The notes beneath the pieces were generated by a model. It saw only the letters and a list, made by a program, of their open reading frames with translations, made no database searches and was not told the origin of the DNA. A program made the translations under genes and the position numbers. From the NCBI RefSeq assembly GCF_029338195.1, contig NZ_CP119779.1, positions 558,001-622,000 on the forward strand: 64,000 nt of DNA. Direction: 5' to 3'. This stretch comes from Haloarcula litorea. GTDB taxonomy: Archaea > Halobacteriota > Halobacteria > Halobacteriales > Haloarculaceae. This document shows positions 1 through 8,927 of this stretch, piece by piece (position 1 is the stretch's first letter; each line of letters starts with the position of its first letter).

Positions 1-31
1 TGACACGCAGCGGCGCGCGCTCGGACCGACG

Positions 32-928
32 CTACCGCGACCGCGTCGTCACTTCGACGCCGTCCTCGGTCACGATGACGGTGTGTTCCTTCTGACTGAC
101 CAGCGCGCCGTCCTCCTCTTTCAGGACGGGGTAGCCGTGGACGATGTCCTGCTGTTTCAGGCGGCGCAGCGCCATCCCCGACCGCGGGGAGTCGAGCCAG
201 CGGGCGGCGAAGGGCAGCGTCTTGAACTCCTCGGTGATCTGTTCGAGGACCTGCCGGGCGGTTCGGTCCCGGACGGTTCCCTCCCGTTCGAGCGCGAAGA
301 TCTCCTCGTCGGCCCCCTCCTGGACTTTCCCCCGACCGTCGGTGGCGAACGGCTCGATCGCCACCACGTCGCCGGGTTCCAGCGTCGCGCCCTGGGAGAC
401 CTCGCGGTTCGGGATGTTCGGCGCGGTGTGTTGCTCCCAGTGGCCCAGCCCGTGGCCGGTGAGGTTGACGACGGGGTTGTAGCCGTAGCCGTCGATGACC
501 TCCTCGACGGCCGCGCCGATCTCGCCGACGTCGACGCCCGGCCCCGCGACATCCAGGGCGGCGTCCAGCGCCTCGGCGGAGGCCGCGGCGAGGTCGTCGT
601 GGCCCGAGAGGTCGACGGTGACGGCGGTGTCGGCCAGCCAGCCGTCGACGTGGACCCCGATGTCTAAGTTGACCATCTCCTCGCCGAAGGTGCTGTCGTC
701 GTCCCGTTCGGGCGTCGCGTGGGCGGCCTCCTCGTCGATGGAGATGTTGACCGGGAACGCGGGCTCGCCGCCCAGCTCGCGGATCTTCTCCTCGGCCCAC
801 TCGGCGACCTCGAGGTGGGAGGCCCCGACCTCGACCCGCTCGGCGGCCTCGTCGCGGACCTCCGCGAGGATCTCGCCGGCCTCGCGGCACTTCTCGTACT
901 GCTCGGACTCGAAGTCCACGTCGCTCAT
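32..928 (-). CDS. map: Type II methionine aminopeptidase
   Basis: Removes the initiator methionine from nascent proteins in the cytoplasm, using two metal ions. The 298-residue protein shows the MetAP ligands in order: Asp in VNLDIG (about 89), Asp in WLADTAV (about 100), His in NLTGHGLGHWEQH (about 159), Glu in AIEPFA (about 192) and a late Glu in VTEDG. The length fits archaeal type II enzymes, and the residues between the His and the first Glu fit the type II helical insert. The ATG beginning MSDVDFES was chosen because the open frame upstream of it is Arg/Ser-rich and not acidic like the rest. It stands alone, with a small unknown gene on the same strand upstream. Confidence 0.95.
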   Translation of the reverse strand: MSDVDFESEQYEKCREAGEILAEVRDEAAERVEVGASHLEVAEWAEEKIRELGGEPAFPVNISIDEEAAHATPERDDDSTFGEEMVNLDIGVHVDGWLADTAVTVDLSGHDDLAAASAEALDAALDVAGPGVDVGEIGAAVEEVIDGYGYNPVVNLTGHGLGHWEQHTAPNIPNREVSQGATLEPGDVVAIEPFATDGRGKVQEGADEEIFALEREGTVRDRTARQVLEQITEEFKTLPFAARWLDSPRSGMALRRLKQQDIVHGYPVLKEEDGALVSQKEHTVIVTEDGVEVTTRSR

Positions 929-983
929 AGCCGACTGGTGGGCGGCGGCGGCGGAAAGCGTTTGCGTTCGGTCGACCGGCCGG

Positions 984-1292
984 CTACTCGACGACGTACG
1001 ACCGGTGTTCGCCCCGCGACTCCGTGTCGACGAAGCGGTACCGGCGGCCGTCGTCGAGCGAGCCCGCGAACGCCGCGTCCTCGGCACCGGGGGTGTCGTA
1101 CACCTCGTCGGCACCCCGGAGACCGTGGTCACGCAGCCGCGATCGGACCGCGTCGGGCAGGTCGGCCTCGGGCGGCACCTCGACGACGACGAGGAGGTCG
1201 GTGAAGCTCTTGGCCGTCCACGCGTCGGCGACGCCCTCGCACTGGGAGAGCGTGTCGGCCAGCGTCCGGAGCGTCCCGTGTCGGTCGCTCAT
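984..1292 (-). CDS. Small conserved haloarchaeal protein, unknown function
   Basis: A 102-residue acidic protein with no signal peptide, membrane segment or metal motif. It has alternating helical and beta-like segments (LLVVVEVPPEADLP, YRFVDTESRGEHRSYVVE), which suggests a small alpha/beta fold. The ATG beginning MSDRHGTL gives an acidic haloarchaeal composition; the open frame further upstream is Arg-rich and is a shadow of the asparaginase gene. It lies between the aminopeptidase and an isoaspartyl peptidase on the same strand with short gaps, so it could be cotranscribed with either. I do not recognise a family. Confidence 0.7.
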   Translation of the reverse strand: MSDRHGTLRTLADTLSQCEGVADAWTAKSFTDLLVVVEVPPEADLPDAVRSRLRDHGLRGADEVYDTPGAEDAAFAGSLDDGRRYRFVDTESRGEHRSYVVE

Positions 1293-1348
1293 CGTCGTCG
1301 GTCCGTCGCCCGCACCGAAACGCGTGTCGCCGAAGACGTTCGCCCCGC

Positions 1349-2203
1349 TCAGTCCGCGTCGCCGGCCCGCGCCGTCTGCATCGCCTCGGTGTTGAACTCG
1401 CCGCCGGCGTGACCGGCGTGGTCGGCGACGATCACGCCGGCGCGGCCCCCGGTCGCGTCCTCGAACTCGGCGACGGCCTCCCGCGCGGCCTGTCGCGGGC
1501 CGTAGGTGTCCAGCAGGTCGACGGCCCGGCGGGCGAGGCCGAACCGGGCGATGGCCTCGCCCTCGCCGGTGGCGCTGGCACCGCCCCGCTCGTCGGCGTA
1601 GAAGCCCGCACCCACCTGCGGCACGTCTCCCACCCGGCCGGCGAGCGCGAACCACCGACCGGCCGTCGACGTGGCCGCCGCCAGCCGGTCGCCGTCCGTC
1701 GCGACGGCTCCGACGGTGTCGGTGCCCGCGAAGTGGTCCCGCACCCACGCGAGGTGGTCGCCCGCGTCGCCCTCGGGCGGGTCCGCGTCCTCGTACCGTG
1801 TGCGCGTCTCGTCGGTCAGCAGGTCCGCGTCCGTCTCGACGCCGCTCGCGGCCGCGAGGTCGACGGCCCGCTCCCCGGCGACGAGGACGTGGGGCGTCTC
1901 GCGGGCGACGACGTGTGCGACGTCGAGCGCGTGTGCGACGTGAGACATCGCACACGCCGCCCCGGTCGTCCCGTCGTCGGTCATCAGCCCGGCGTCCGTG
2001 CGGACGACGCCGTCGCTCTGGACCGCCCCGCCGACGCCGGCGTTGAACGCCGGGTCCGCTTCGAGCGGTCTGACGGCCGTCCGGACGGCCTCGACGGGCG
2101 TCGCGGCGTCTCGTGCCCGCTCGGCCGCCTCGCTCAGTGTGGCCTGCCGGCCGGCCGGGGCGTCGGGCGCGCTCCCGGCACCGCCGTGGACGATGACGAA
2201 CAT
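1349..2203 (-). CDS. Isoaspartyl peptidase / plant-type L-asparaginase (Ntn hydrolase)
   Basis: Belongs to the T2 threonine-peptidase family, which self-cleaves to expose an N-terminal Thr and hydrolyses isoaspartyl dipeptides or asparagine. The 284-residue protein begins with the typical VIVHGGAGS and carries NAGVGG and DAGLMTDD. The self-cleavage region ends in DTVGAVATDGDRLAAATST, whose first Thr is the expected nucleophile. GEGEAIARFGLARRAVDLL near the C-terminal side also fits the family. The start ATG lies 26 nt from an AT-rich TATA element shared with the divergent gene. Role is inferred as degradation or repair of damaged asparaginyl peptides. Confidence 0.9.
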   Translation of the reverse strand: MFVIVHGGAGSAPDAPAGRQATLSEAAERARDAATPVEAVRTAVRPLEADPAFNAGVGGAVQSDGVVRTDAGLMTDDGTTGAACAMSHVAHALDVAHVVARETPHVLVAGERAVDLAAASGVETDADLLTDETRTRYEDADPPEGDAGDHLAWVRDHFAGTDTVGAVATDGDRLAAATSTAGRWFALAGRVGDVPQVGAGFYADERGGASATGEGEAIARFGLARRAVDLLDTYGPRQAAREAVAEFEDATGGRAGVIVADHAGHAGGEFNTEAMQTARAGDAD

Positions 2204-2228
2204 ACACGCCGACAGTTGCCCCGGACCC

Positions 2229-2236
2229 AAAATATA
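2229..2236. promoter_or_regulatory. Shared bidirectional TATA element
   Basis: AAAATATA is the only AT-rich stretch between two divergent genes. It lies 26 nt from the minus-strand start and 27 nt from the plus-strand start, the spacing expected for a TATA box serving leaderless transcripts. One element may therefore serve both directions. This is positional inference; no transcript data are visible here. Confidence 0.55.
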
Positions 2237-2262
2237 CCCGCGGTCCGGCCGCCCGGCCGACC

Positions 2263-2958
2263 ATGCCGACGTTCGAGCGCGGGGAGGCCGACGAGTACGA
2301 GGTCGTCGACCGCTGGGCCGACGGCGTGAGCTGGCAGGCGTTCCCCGACGAGACCGGCGAGCGGACGAGCCACGCGATCCGGTGTGCGGACGGCGTCTGG
2401 TTGATCGACCCGCTGGACGCGCCCGGCGTCGCGGACTGCTACGCCGACCTCGGCGAGGTTGCCGGCGTCGCGGTGCTGGCGGACTACCACGCCCGCGACG
2501 CCGCCGCCTTCGCGGAGCGCCACGGCGTGCCGGTGACGGTCCCGACAGGCCTCGACCGCGTGGTCGAGCGAGTGGACGCCCCGACCGAGCGGGTGACCCA
2601 CTCGCTGGCGGGGTTCGAGTTGCGGCGGCTGAACCCCCTGCGCGCGTGGCGCGAGACCGTCGCGTACCGCGAGCGCGACGGGACGCTGTACGTCCCCGAC
2701 TTCCTCTCGAGCGGATCGCTGTACACCGTCGGCGGCGAGCGGCTGTCGATGACCACGCTGAGCCGCCTGTTTCCGCCCCGCGAGACGTTCGCCGACCTCG
2801 ACCCCGAGCGGGTGCTGCTCGGCCACGGACCGGGCGTCCACGAGGACGCCAGCGCGGCGCTTTCCGACGCCGTCGACGGTGCCCGCCGCCGATTCCCCCG
2901 GGCGCTGCTGACACAGGCACCGAGGGAGCTGAAGGCGATGGTCGACGCCGTCCGGTAG
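2263..2958 (+). CDS. Metallo-beta-lactamase-fold-like protein lacking the metal motif
   Basis: A 231-residue protein whose layout resembles the MBL fold: a strand with WLIDPLDAPG, then VAVLADYHARDAAAFAERHGVPV where the family normally has HxHxDH, then a late LGHGPGV strand. Only fragments of the metal-binding motif remain (YHARDA; one late His), so it is probably not a classical zinc hydrolase. Related haloarchaeal proteins with the same decay exist as far as I recall, but the function is unknown to me. It is divergent from the isoaspartyl peptidase gene and shares its short TATA-containing promoter region. Confidence 0.65.
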   Translation: MPTFERGEADEYEVVDRWADGVSWQAFPDETGERTSHAIRCADGVWLIDPLDAPGVADCYADLGEVAGVAVLADYHARDAAAFAERHGVPVTVPTGLDRVVERVDAPTERVTHSLAGFELRRLNPLRAWRETVAYRERDGTLYVPDFLSSGSLYTVGGERLSMTTLSRLFPPRETFADLDPERVLLGHGPGVHEDASAALSDAVDGARRRFPRALLTQAPRELKAMVDAVR

Positions 2959-2998
2959 CCGGTTGCGGTTCGTTACCACGTCTGCGCCAAAGCGGCAG

Positions 2999-3008
2999 TC
3001 ATTTAGGC
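2999..3008 (+). promoter_or_regulatory. Probable TATA box of icd
   Basis: TCATTTAGGC lies about 27 nt before the icd start codon and matches the TTTA core favoured by haloarchaeal promoters. With this spacing transcription would begin at or within a few bases of the ATG, giving a leaderless mRNA. Confidence 0.5.
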
Positions 3009-3029
3009 GCGAATTTCGACTCGCCGAGT

Positions 3030-4283
<1,254 letters not shown>

Positions 4284-4292
<9 letters not shown>

Positions 4293-4303
4293 GGCCAGTT
4301 TTT
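4284..4303 (+). terminator. icd terminator: hairpin around the stop codon plus T5
   Basis: CTGGCC and GGCCAG form a perfect 6-bp stem whose 3-nt loop is the TGA stop codon of icd itself, followed directly by five T residues. This is a textbook intrinsic-terminator layout with almost no 3' UTR. Archaeal termination needs mainly the T-run, so the role of the stem is inference. Confidence 0.65.
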
Positions 4304-4309
4304 CGTGCG

Positions 4310-4332
4310 CCCGGAAATCTCCGATTTCCGGG
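4310..4332. terminator. Second hairpin between convergent genes
   Basis: CCCGGAAAT and ATTTCCGGG form a perfect 9-bp stem with a 5-nt loop between icd and the convergent lipoprotein gene. It could block read-through in either direction, but it has no T-run of its own. Confidence 0.45.
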
Positions 4333-4401
4333 AACATCGAGGAGCTCGCGTAACGGCCCCACCCCGACCACGTCTTCTTTCGCGCCGACCGACCAGCGGC
4401 G

Positions 4402-5199
4402 CTACACGCGCTCGCTCTCGGTCGTGTTGGCGACCCAGTCCGGCCGCTCGACGGTCGTCGCCCCGAGCCCGGTCACGCGGGCCGTCCGGACGACGTGGAC
4501 CCGCTCGCCGCGGAAGGCGGCGTCGTACTCGACGCGGCGGGCGACCGCGGTCCCGTCGTAGGCGACCCGCATCCGGACCGAGACGTTCGTCACGTCGTGG
4601 ACGAACAGCGGCGTGACCAGCTCGTCGCGGTCGGCCAGCCGCGCCCCCGCGAGGACGACGCCGCCGCGGTCGGTCCGGTCGACGACGGTCAGGTCCATCG
4701 CGGCCAGTTCACCCTCCAGCCGCGTCCGGTCGGACAGGTCGCGGAAGCGCTCTCCCCCGGCCGCCCAGCGAAGCAGCGTCACCTCGCCGCGCTCGTTCCG
4801 GTAGCGGGTCGCGACGGTGGACTCGTTGGCCCAGTAGGTCACGGCGCTCGTCGCGAACCCCGCCCGGTACTGGCTCACGTTCTGTCGGAACCGCCCGGCG
4901 TACCGGACCGCGCCGGGCCGCACGCGCCGCACGTGCGTCACGCGCCGCACCAGGTCGCCGTCGCGGTCCCGGAGCGTCTGTCGCGTGGTCAGCGTGTAGC
5001 TCGTCGTCTCGAGGGAGCCGGCGTGTGCCCTCGCGAGCGCGGCGGGAACGACGCCGTCCTCGGTCACGCCGGGCGGGTACTGGAGCCCGTCCGTCGGGAC
5101 GGGAGCCGGCGTGACCGCCTCCTCGGCACCGCCGGTGGTGAACCCCGTACAGCCGGCCAGCACCAGCGCGAGGCCGACGGCGAGCGCGCGGAGCCACAT
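4402..5199 (-). CDS. Haloarchaeal lipoprotein, unknown function
   Basis: 265 residues beginning with a signal sequence and lipobox (VGLALVLAGCTGF; Cys at about 18), so it should be exported and lipid-anchored. The mature part starts with a Thr/Pro/Gly linker and continues into a beta-rich domain of the LolA/outer-membrane-lipoprotein-sorting kind (YTLTTRQTLRDRDG, repeated strands). It ends in TTVERPDWV, a tail typical of a large haloarchaeal lipoprotein family. The next gene upstream (5243-6019) encodes a probable paralogue with the same architecture, suggesting tandem duplication. Ligand and role are unknown. Confidence 0.75.
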   Translation of the reverse strand: MWLRALAVGLALVLAGCTGFTTGGAEEAVTPAPVPTDGLQYPPGVTEDGVVPAALARAHAGSLETTSYTLTTRQTLRDRDGDLVRRVTHVRRVRPGAVRYAGRFRQNVSQYRAGFATSAVTYWANESTVATRYRNERGEVTLLRWAAGGERFRDLSDRTRLEGELAAMDLTVVDRTDRGGVVLAGARLADRDELVTPLFVHDVTNVSVRMRVAYDGTAVARRVEYDAAFRGERVHVVRTARVTGLGATTVERPDWVANTTESERV

Positions 5200-5242
5200 C
5201 ACTCGGACAAGGTGTGCGAGACGGAAACAGTTGTCGCGGCAG

Positions 5243-6019
5243 TCAGGCGTCCGTTCCCGTCTGGTTCGTCGATGTCTCGTTCCCCGCCGGGACCCACGCG
5301 GGTTCCGTGACCGTCGTCTCGCCGACGTCGACCACCGACAGGTCGAACCGGATCGTCGCCGTTCCCCCACCGCGGGACAGCGACCCCTCGTAGGTCACGA
5401 CCAGCCGGCGGACGATCCCGTCCCGCACCAGGACCGTCAGCCGGCTGTCCCGGATGTCACCGAACCCGCGCGGGACCGGCAGCGATCCGGGGTCGCCGTC
5501 GGTGCCCGTCAGTCGCCGACCGGCGTCCGTCCGGGTCAGGTCGAACCCCTCGACCACGCGACCGAGGAACCGCGAGAGCGTCGGATCGTTCAGGACGAAC
5601 CGGTTCCCCCGGCGGACAGCCGTCGACCCGTTGTCGAACGTCTGCCGGACGGCGGTCCCCGACGCGTCCCGCCAGAGCGTCCGGTTCGGGGCCGCCCGCG
5701 GGAAGGGGCCTGCGTACCGTCTGCTCCGCACGTACCGCTCCCCCTCGCCGACGACGATTCGGTCGCGGAGCGTCCCCGACGAGCCGTTCTCGTAGGTGGC
5801 GGTGAAGGACACGCGGATCGTGAACGTCCGGTTCCCGATGCCGCGCCGGTGGCGGCGCGCGAACCGCTCGCCGTCGACGTCGAGGTCGCCCGTCGCCGTC
5901 GGGACCGGAGCCGGCGTCGTCGGCGTGGCTGGCTGCTGCCGGTCGGCGGCGAGGGTCTGACACCCCGCGGTCAGACAGAGGACGGCACACAGGAGAACGG
6001 CGGGCCGGACGGCGGACAC
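5243..6019 (-). CDS. Haloarchaeal lipoprotein, probable paralogue of the adjacent one
   Basis: 258 residues with a signal peptide and lipobox (AVLCLTAGCQ; Cys about 20), a Thr/Pro-rich spacer, then a beta-rich domain. That domain contains several N-glycosylation-type Asn-X-Ser/Thr sites (GNRTFTI, ENGSSGT, PNRTL), as expected for haloarchaeal surface proteins. Its C-terminal part (VDVGETTVTEPAWVP) parallels TTVERPDWV in the downstream lipoprotein, so the two are probably paralogues with diverged central regions. They are separated by 43 nt on the same strand and may form an operon. Function unknown. Confidence 0.75.
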   Translation of the reverse strand: MSAVRPAVLLCAVLCLTAGCQTLAADRQQPATPTTPAPVPTATGDLDVDGERFARRHRRGIGNRTFTIRVSFTATYENGSSGTLRDRIVVGEGERYVRSRRYAGPFPRAAPNRTLWRDASGTAVRQTFDNGSTAVRRGNRFVLNDPTLSRFLGRVVEGFDLTRTDAGRRLTGTDGDPGSLPVPRGFGDIRDSRLTVLVRDGIVRRLVVTYEGSLSRGGGTATIRFDLSVVDVGETTVTEPAWVPAGNETSTNQTGTDA

Positions 6020-6056
6020 GTCCGAGCGTTCCGGACGGGCCGAGAAATGTCTTGTG

Positions 6057-6395
6057 TCAGTCGGCCCAGTCCGGGTCGGTCCGGGGCGGGCTGAACACGT
6101 CGATGCCGCTGACCGGCTCCTCGGTCCGGTTCTCGGCGCGGTGTGGCTCGCCGCCGGGGATCGCGTAGGAGTCGCCCGGGCCGACGACGAACTCCTCGCC
6201 GTCGACCGCGAAGGTGAACGTCCCGCGGACGACGTAACCGACCTGCTCGTGGTGGTGGCTGTGTTCGGGCACCTCGGCCCCGGGCTCGATGTGGAAGTGC
6301 TGGACGCTCATCGCCTCGCCGGCGGCCAGCGCCGTCAGGTGGACGCCGTCGACGGCCTCGACCGTCTCGCTGCCGGCCTGTGACACCTCGTGCAT
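6057..6395 (-). CDS. Cupin-domain protein
   Basis: A 112-residue single-domain cupin. Motif 1 is GAEVPEHSHHHEQVGYVVRG (residues about 39-58), with His ligands and the Glu. Motif 2 is GDSYAIPGGEPHRAEN (about 74-89), with the last His. The metal ligands are complete, so it may bind a divalent metal, but the substrate cannot be read from sequence; small cupins include isomerases, dioxygenases and sensors. The start MHEVSQAG follows a T-poor upstream region without an obvious ribosome site, compatible with leaderless translation. Confidence 0.85.
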   Translation of the reverse strand: MHEVSQAGSETVEAVDGVHLTALAAGEAMSVQHFHIEPGAEVPEHSHHHEQVGYVVRGTFTFAVDGEEFVVGPGDSYAIPGGEPHRAENRTEEPVSGIDVFSPPRTDPDWAD

Positions 6396-6477
6396 ACCCG
6401 TCGTCTCCACGCCGACCCCCCTAAATCCCCCGGCGGCGACCCGAACGTTCAACCGCCGACGCGCCCTACCGGCAGGT

Positions 6478-7002
6478 ATGTACGCGGTGGTCGGGTGCAG
6501 CGACTGTTCGGCGCTGTGGGTCGTCGAGGGCTCGCCGGAGACCACCCGGTGTCCACGCTGTGGCTCCCGGCGGCAACACGCCAAGCGCCGGACGTTCGTC
6601 GAGACGGACGACGAGGCCCACGCCCGGGAGGTGCGGGCCTCGATGCTCGCGAACCGCCAGGGCCACGGCGAGGACTACGCCGACCTCGACGACTACGAGA
6701 CGCTGGGCGAACGGGCCGACGAGGCCGCCGTCGACGACGAGACCTACCTCGACGCGTCGGGGGTCGACAGCGAAGCCGTGGCGGCGGCCGGCGAGCGCGC
6801 CGAGCGGGGCGCGACGAGCGGGGGCAGCCGCAAGGAGACGGTGCTGGCGGCGCTGCGCGACCTCGACGCTCCCTCCGAGGACGAGGTGGTCGCCTACGCC
6901 GACGAGCGCGGCGTGCCCGCCGACTACACCCGGACCGCACTCGAGAAGCTGGTCCGGGCCGGCGAGGTCAGCGAGTCCCGCGGGGAGTACCGGCTGCTAT
7001 GA
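6478..7002 (+). CDS. Zinc-ribbon plus winged-helix protein (DUF5817-like)
   Basis: 174 residues. The N-terminal 35 form a zinc ribbon with two Cys pairs (VVGCSDCSAL and TRCPRCGS), followed by a helix-rich middle. The C-terminal third (KETVLAALRDLDAPSEDEVV and TRTALEKLVRAGEVSES) reads as a winged-helix domain. It resembles the haloarchaeal DUF5817 family, whose role is not established. Nucleic-acid binding is likely from the two domains. The downstream membrane-protein gene overlaps it by 4 nt (ATGA), so the two are translationally coupled. Confidence 0.8.
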   Translation: MYAVVGCSDCSALWVVEGSPETTRCPRCGSRRQHAKRRTFVETDDEAHAREVRASMLANRQGHGEDYADLDDYETLGERADEAAVDDETYLDASGVDSEAVAAAGERAERGATSGGSRKETVLAALRDLDAPSEDEVVAYADERGVPADYTRTALEKLVRAGEVSESRGEYRLL

Positions 7003-7349
7003 GCACCGCGTCGCTGGACCTCGAACCCGGCCCCGCCGCGGTCGGCTCGCTCGTGGGCCTGGCGGGGCTGCTCTTCCTGCTGGTCCCCGTCGTGGGATCG
7101 GTCCCGGTCGCCGGGCGGGCGATTCCGCTGGTCGTCCTCTCGGCCGCGACGCTGGCGGTCGGGTTCGCGCTGGGGGCCCTCGTCTTCGCCCGCCGGGGTC
7201 GCCGCCTGTTCGCAATCGCACACGGCGTCTTCGGCGCGGCGTGGACGCTGCTGGTCGCGGGGCCGCTGCTGGGGAGCGAACCGCTGTTCTACGCCGGCGT
7301 CGTGGTGCTGCTCGCCGGCTGTGGCTTCCTGGCGAGCGAGTCCCGCTAG
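6999..7349 (+). CDS. Small four-helix membrane protein
   Basis: 116 residues with about four hydrophobic segments (VGSLVGLAGLLFLLVPVVG; IPLVVLSAATLAVGFALGAL; AHGVFGAAWTLLVAGPLLG; FYAGVVVLLAGCGFLA). The loop after the second segment carries positive Arg residues (RRGRRL). No transport or catalytic motif is visible. Its ATG overlaps the stop of the zinc-ribbon/winged-helix gene, suggesting coordinated expression. Function unknown. Confidence 0.75.
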   Translation: MSTASLDLEPGPAAVGSLVGLAGLLFLLVPVVGSVPVAGRAIPLVVLSAATLAVGFALGALVFARRGRRLFAIAHGVFGAAWTLLVAGPLLGSEPLFYAGVVVLLAGCGFLASESR

Positions 7350-7474
7350 AGCCAGCCCAGCGCCCTCGCGAGGCCGACCAGCGCGGCGAGGGTCGTCGCG
7401 GCGAGCTTCAGGAGGTGGAGGAGTCGGTGCGCGTGCGCTACGAGCGACTCGGTGTCGCGCCGTGTGGGGGACAT
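7346..7474 (-). CDS. Possible 42-residue amphipathic small protein
   Basis: An open frame from ATG to TAG giving MSPTRRDTESLVAHAHRLL and then a hydrophobic stretch (LAATTLAALVGLARALGWL) that could be a single membrane helix. Its stop overlaps the convergent membrane-protein stop by 4 nt, an arrangement common for real haloarchaeal convergent pairs. Short hydrophobic haloarchaeal proteins of this type exist, but there is no family evidence here. Confidence 0.4.
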   Translation of the reverse strand: MSPTRRDTESLVAHAHRLLHLLKLAATTLAALVGLARALGWL

Positions 7475-7649
7475 GGTGTGGCCGCGCCCGCGGGTGCTGC
7501 CCGACGGACGCGTCTCCGACTTGTGGCGCGCGGGCCATAAGCCGGAGCCACACCCGCGGAGCGGAACTGAAAGTGGAGCGGGGGCAAGATGCCGCTACTG
7601 CTCGCGCGTCACCCCGTTCCCCGCTCGTCTGCGAGGGCCGACTCCCTCG

Positions 7650-8867
7650 CTACCGACCGAGATCGGCGTGCGCCGACGAGAGGTGCCGCGAGGACAGCGC
7701 CGCCAGCAGGGAGAGTTCGCCCGCGAGCGCGCCGGCGGCGATGACCTCCGCGAGCGCGTCGGCGTTGCTGCCGGGCGGGTCGCCGCCGCCGCCGTAGCCC
7801 AGAACGTCCATCGCCTCGGACTGGGTCGGGAGGCCGGTGCCGCCGCCGACGGTGCCGACCTCCAGCGACGGCAGCGTCACGGAGGCGTACAGCCCCTCGG
7901 CCCGGTCGTCGACGGTCGTGATGGCGTTAGCCCCCTCGACGACCTGGGCGGCGTCCTGGCCCAGCGCGAGGAAGGCCGCGGCGACGGTGTTTGCGGCGTG
8001 GGCGTTGAACCCCAGCGACCCCGCCTTCGCCGAGCCGACGAGGTTCTTCCGGGTGTTGGCCTCGGCGATGGCCGCCGAGGTGGTGTCGAGGCGTTCCTCG
8101 ACCTGCTCGTGGGGGATCAGCACGTCCGCTGCGACGGTCCGGCCCCGGCCCTCGACGGCGTTGATCGCGGCGGGCTTCTTGTCCGAGCAGAGGTTCCCCG
8201 ACAGCGCGACCAGGTCCGCGGGCGTCTCGTCCTCGACGACGTCGCAGGCGGCCTCGGTGGCGATGGTGGCCATATTCATCCCCATCGCGTCCTTCGTGTC
8301 GTAGGAAAACCGCAGGAAGACGTTGTCCCCGACGACGTAGGGCGTCACGTCCTGCAGTTCGCCGTGGCTGGTCGTCGACTCGGCGGCCGCGGCCAGCTCG
8401 TCGACGTGTTCGCGGACCCACGCCGACACCTCGCCGGCCGCTGCGACGTCCTCGACCCGAAAGACCGGGGCGCGGGTCATCCCCGACTTCAGCACGCGGG
8501 CCGTCGCGCCGCCGGCCTGCCGGATGGTCGAGACGCCCCGGTTCACGGAGGCCACCAGCGCCCCCTCCGTCGTCGCCAGGGGGAGGTAGTGCTCGCCCTC
8601 GGCCGCGCCGCCGTCGATCGGCAGGGGGCCGACGACGCCCATCGGGACCTGGGCCGCGCCGACCATGTTCTCGATGTTGGGCTCCGCGTCGGCCGCGTCG
8701 AAGGCGTACTCCCCGACCGTCGAGAGGTCGGCACCCGTCTCCTCCCGCAGGAGGTGCCGGCGGGCCGCGGCGGCCGTCTCGGCGTCGGCGTGCTCTTCGA
8801 GTTCGTAGAGGCGCAACTCGCCCTCGCGGACCCGCTCGGCGAGGCGCTCGGCGTCCGTGTCGGTCAT
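7650..8867 (-). CDS. hmgA: 3-hydroxy-3-methylglutaryl-CoA reductase
   Basis: Reduces HMG-CoA to mevalonate with NADPH, the committed step of isoprenoid (membrane lipid, carotenoid, quinone) synthesis, and is the classical statin target in haloarchaea. The 405-residue soluble class I enzyme shows NIENMVGAAQVPMGVVGPL near residue 65. Further on are the DAMGMNMA cofactor motif, KKPAAINAVEGRGR (catalytic Lys), a FNAHAANTVAA His-containing segment and GTVGGGTGLPTQ near the C-terminus. The length matches archaeal orthologues. It lies downstream of a lipoprotein gene on the same strand with a 60-nt gap, probably with its own promoter. Confidence 0.97.
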   Translation of the reverse strand: MTDTDAERLAERVREGELRLYELEEHADAETAAAARRHLLREETGADLSTVGEYAFDAADAEPNIENMVGAAQVPMGVVGPLPIDGGAAEGEHYLPLATTEGALVASVNRGVSTIRQAGGATARVLKSGMTRAPVFRVEDVAAAGEVSAWVREHVDELAAAAESTTSHGELQDVTPYVVGDNVFLRFSYDTKDAMGMNMATIATEAACDVVEDETPADLVALSGNLCSDKKPAAINAVEGRGRTVAADVLIPHEQVEERLDTTSAAIAEANTRKNLVGSAKAGSLGFNAHAANTVAAAFLALGQDAAQVVEGANAITTVDDRAEGLYASVTLPSLEVGTVGGGTGLPTQSEAMDVLGYGGGGDPPGSNADALAEVIAAGALAGELSLLAALSSRHLSSAHADLGR

Positions 8868-8927
8868 ACAGGCGCGTCGGGGTGGAGGGCCCTAACAGTT
8901 GCTCCTTCGCGGCCGGGCAGATCGGGC

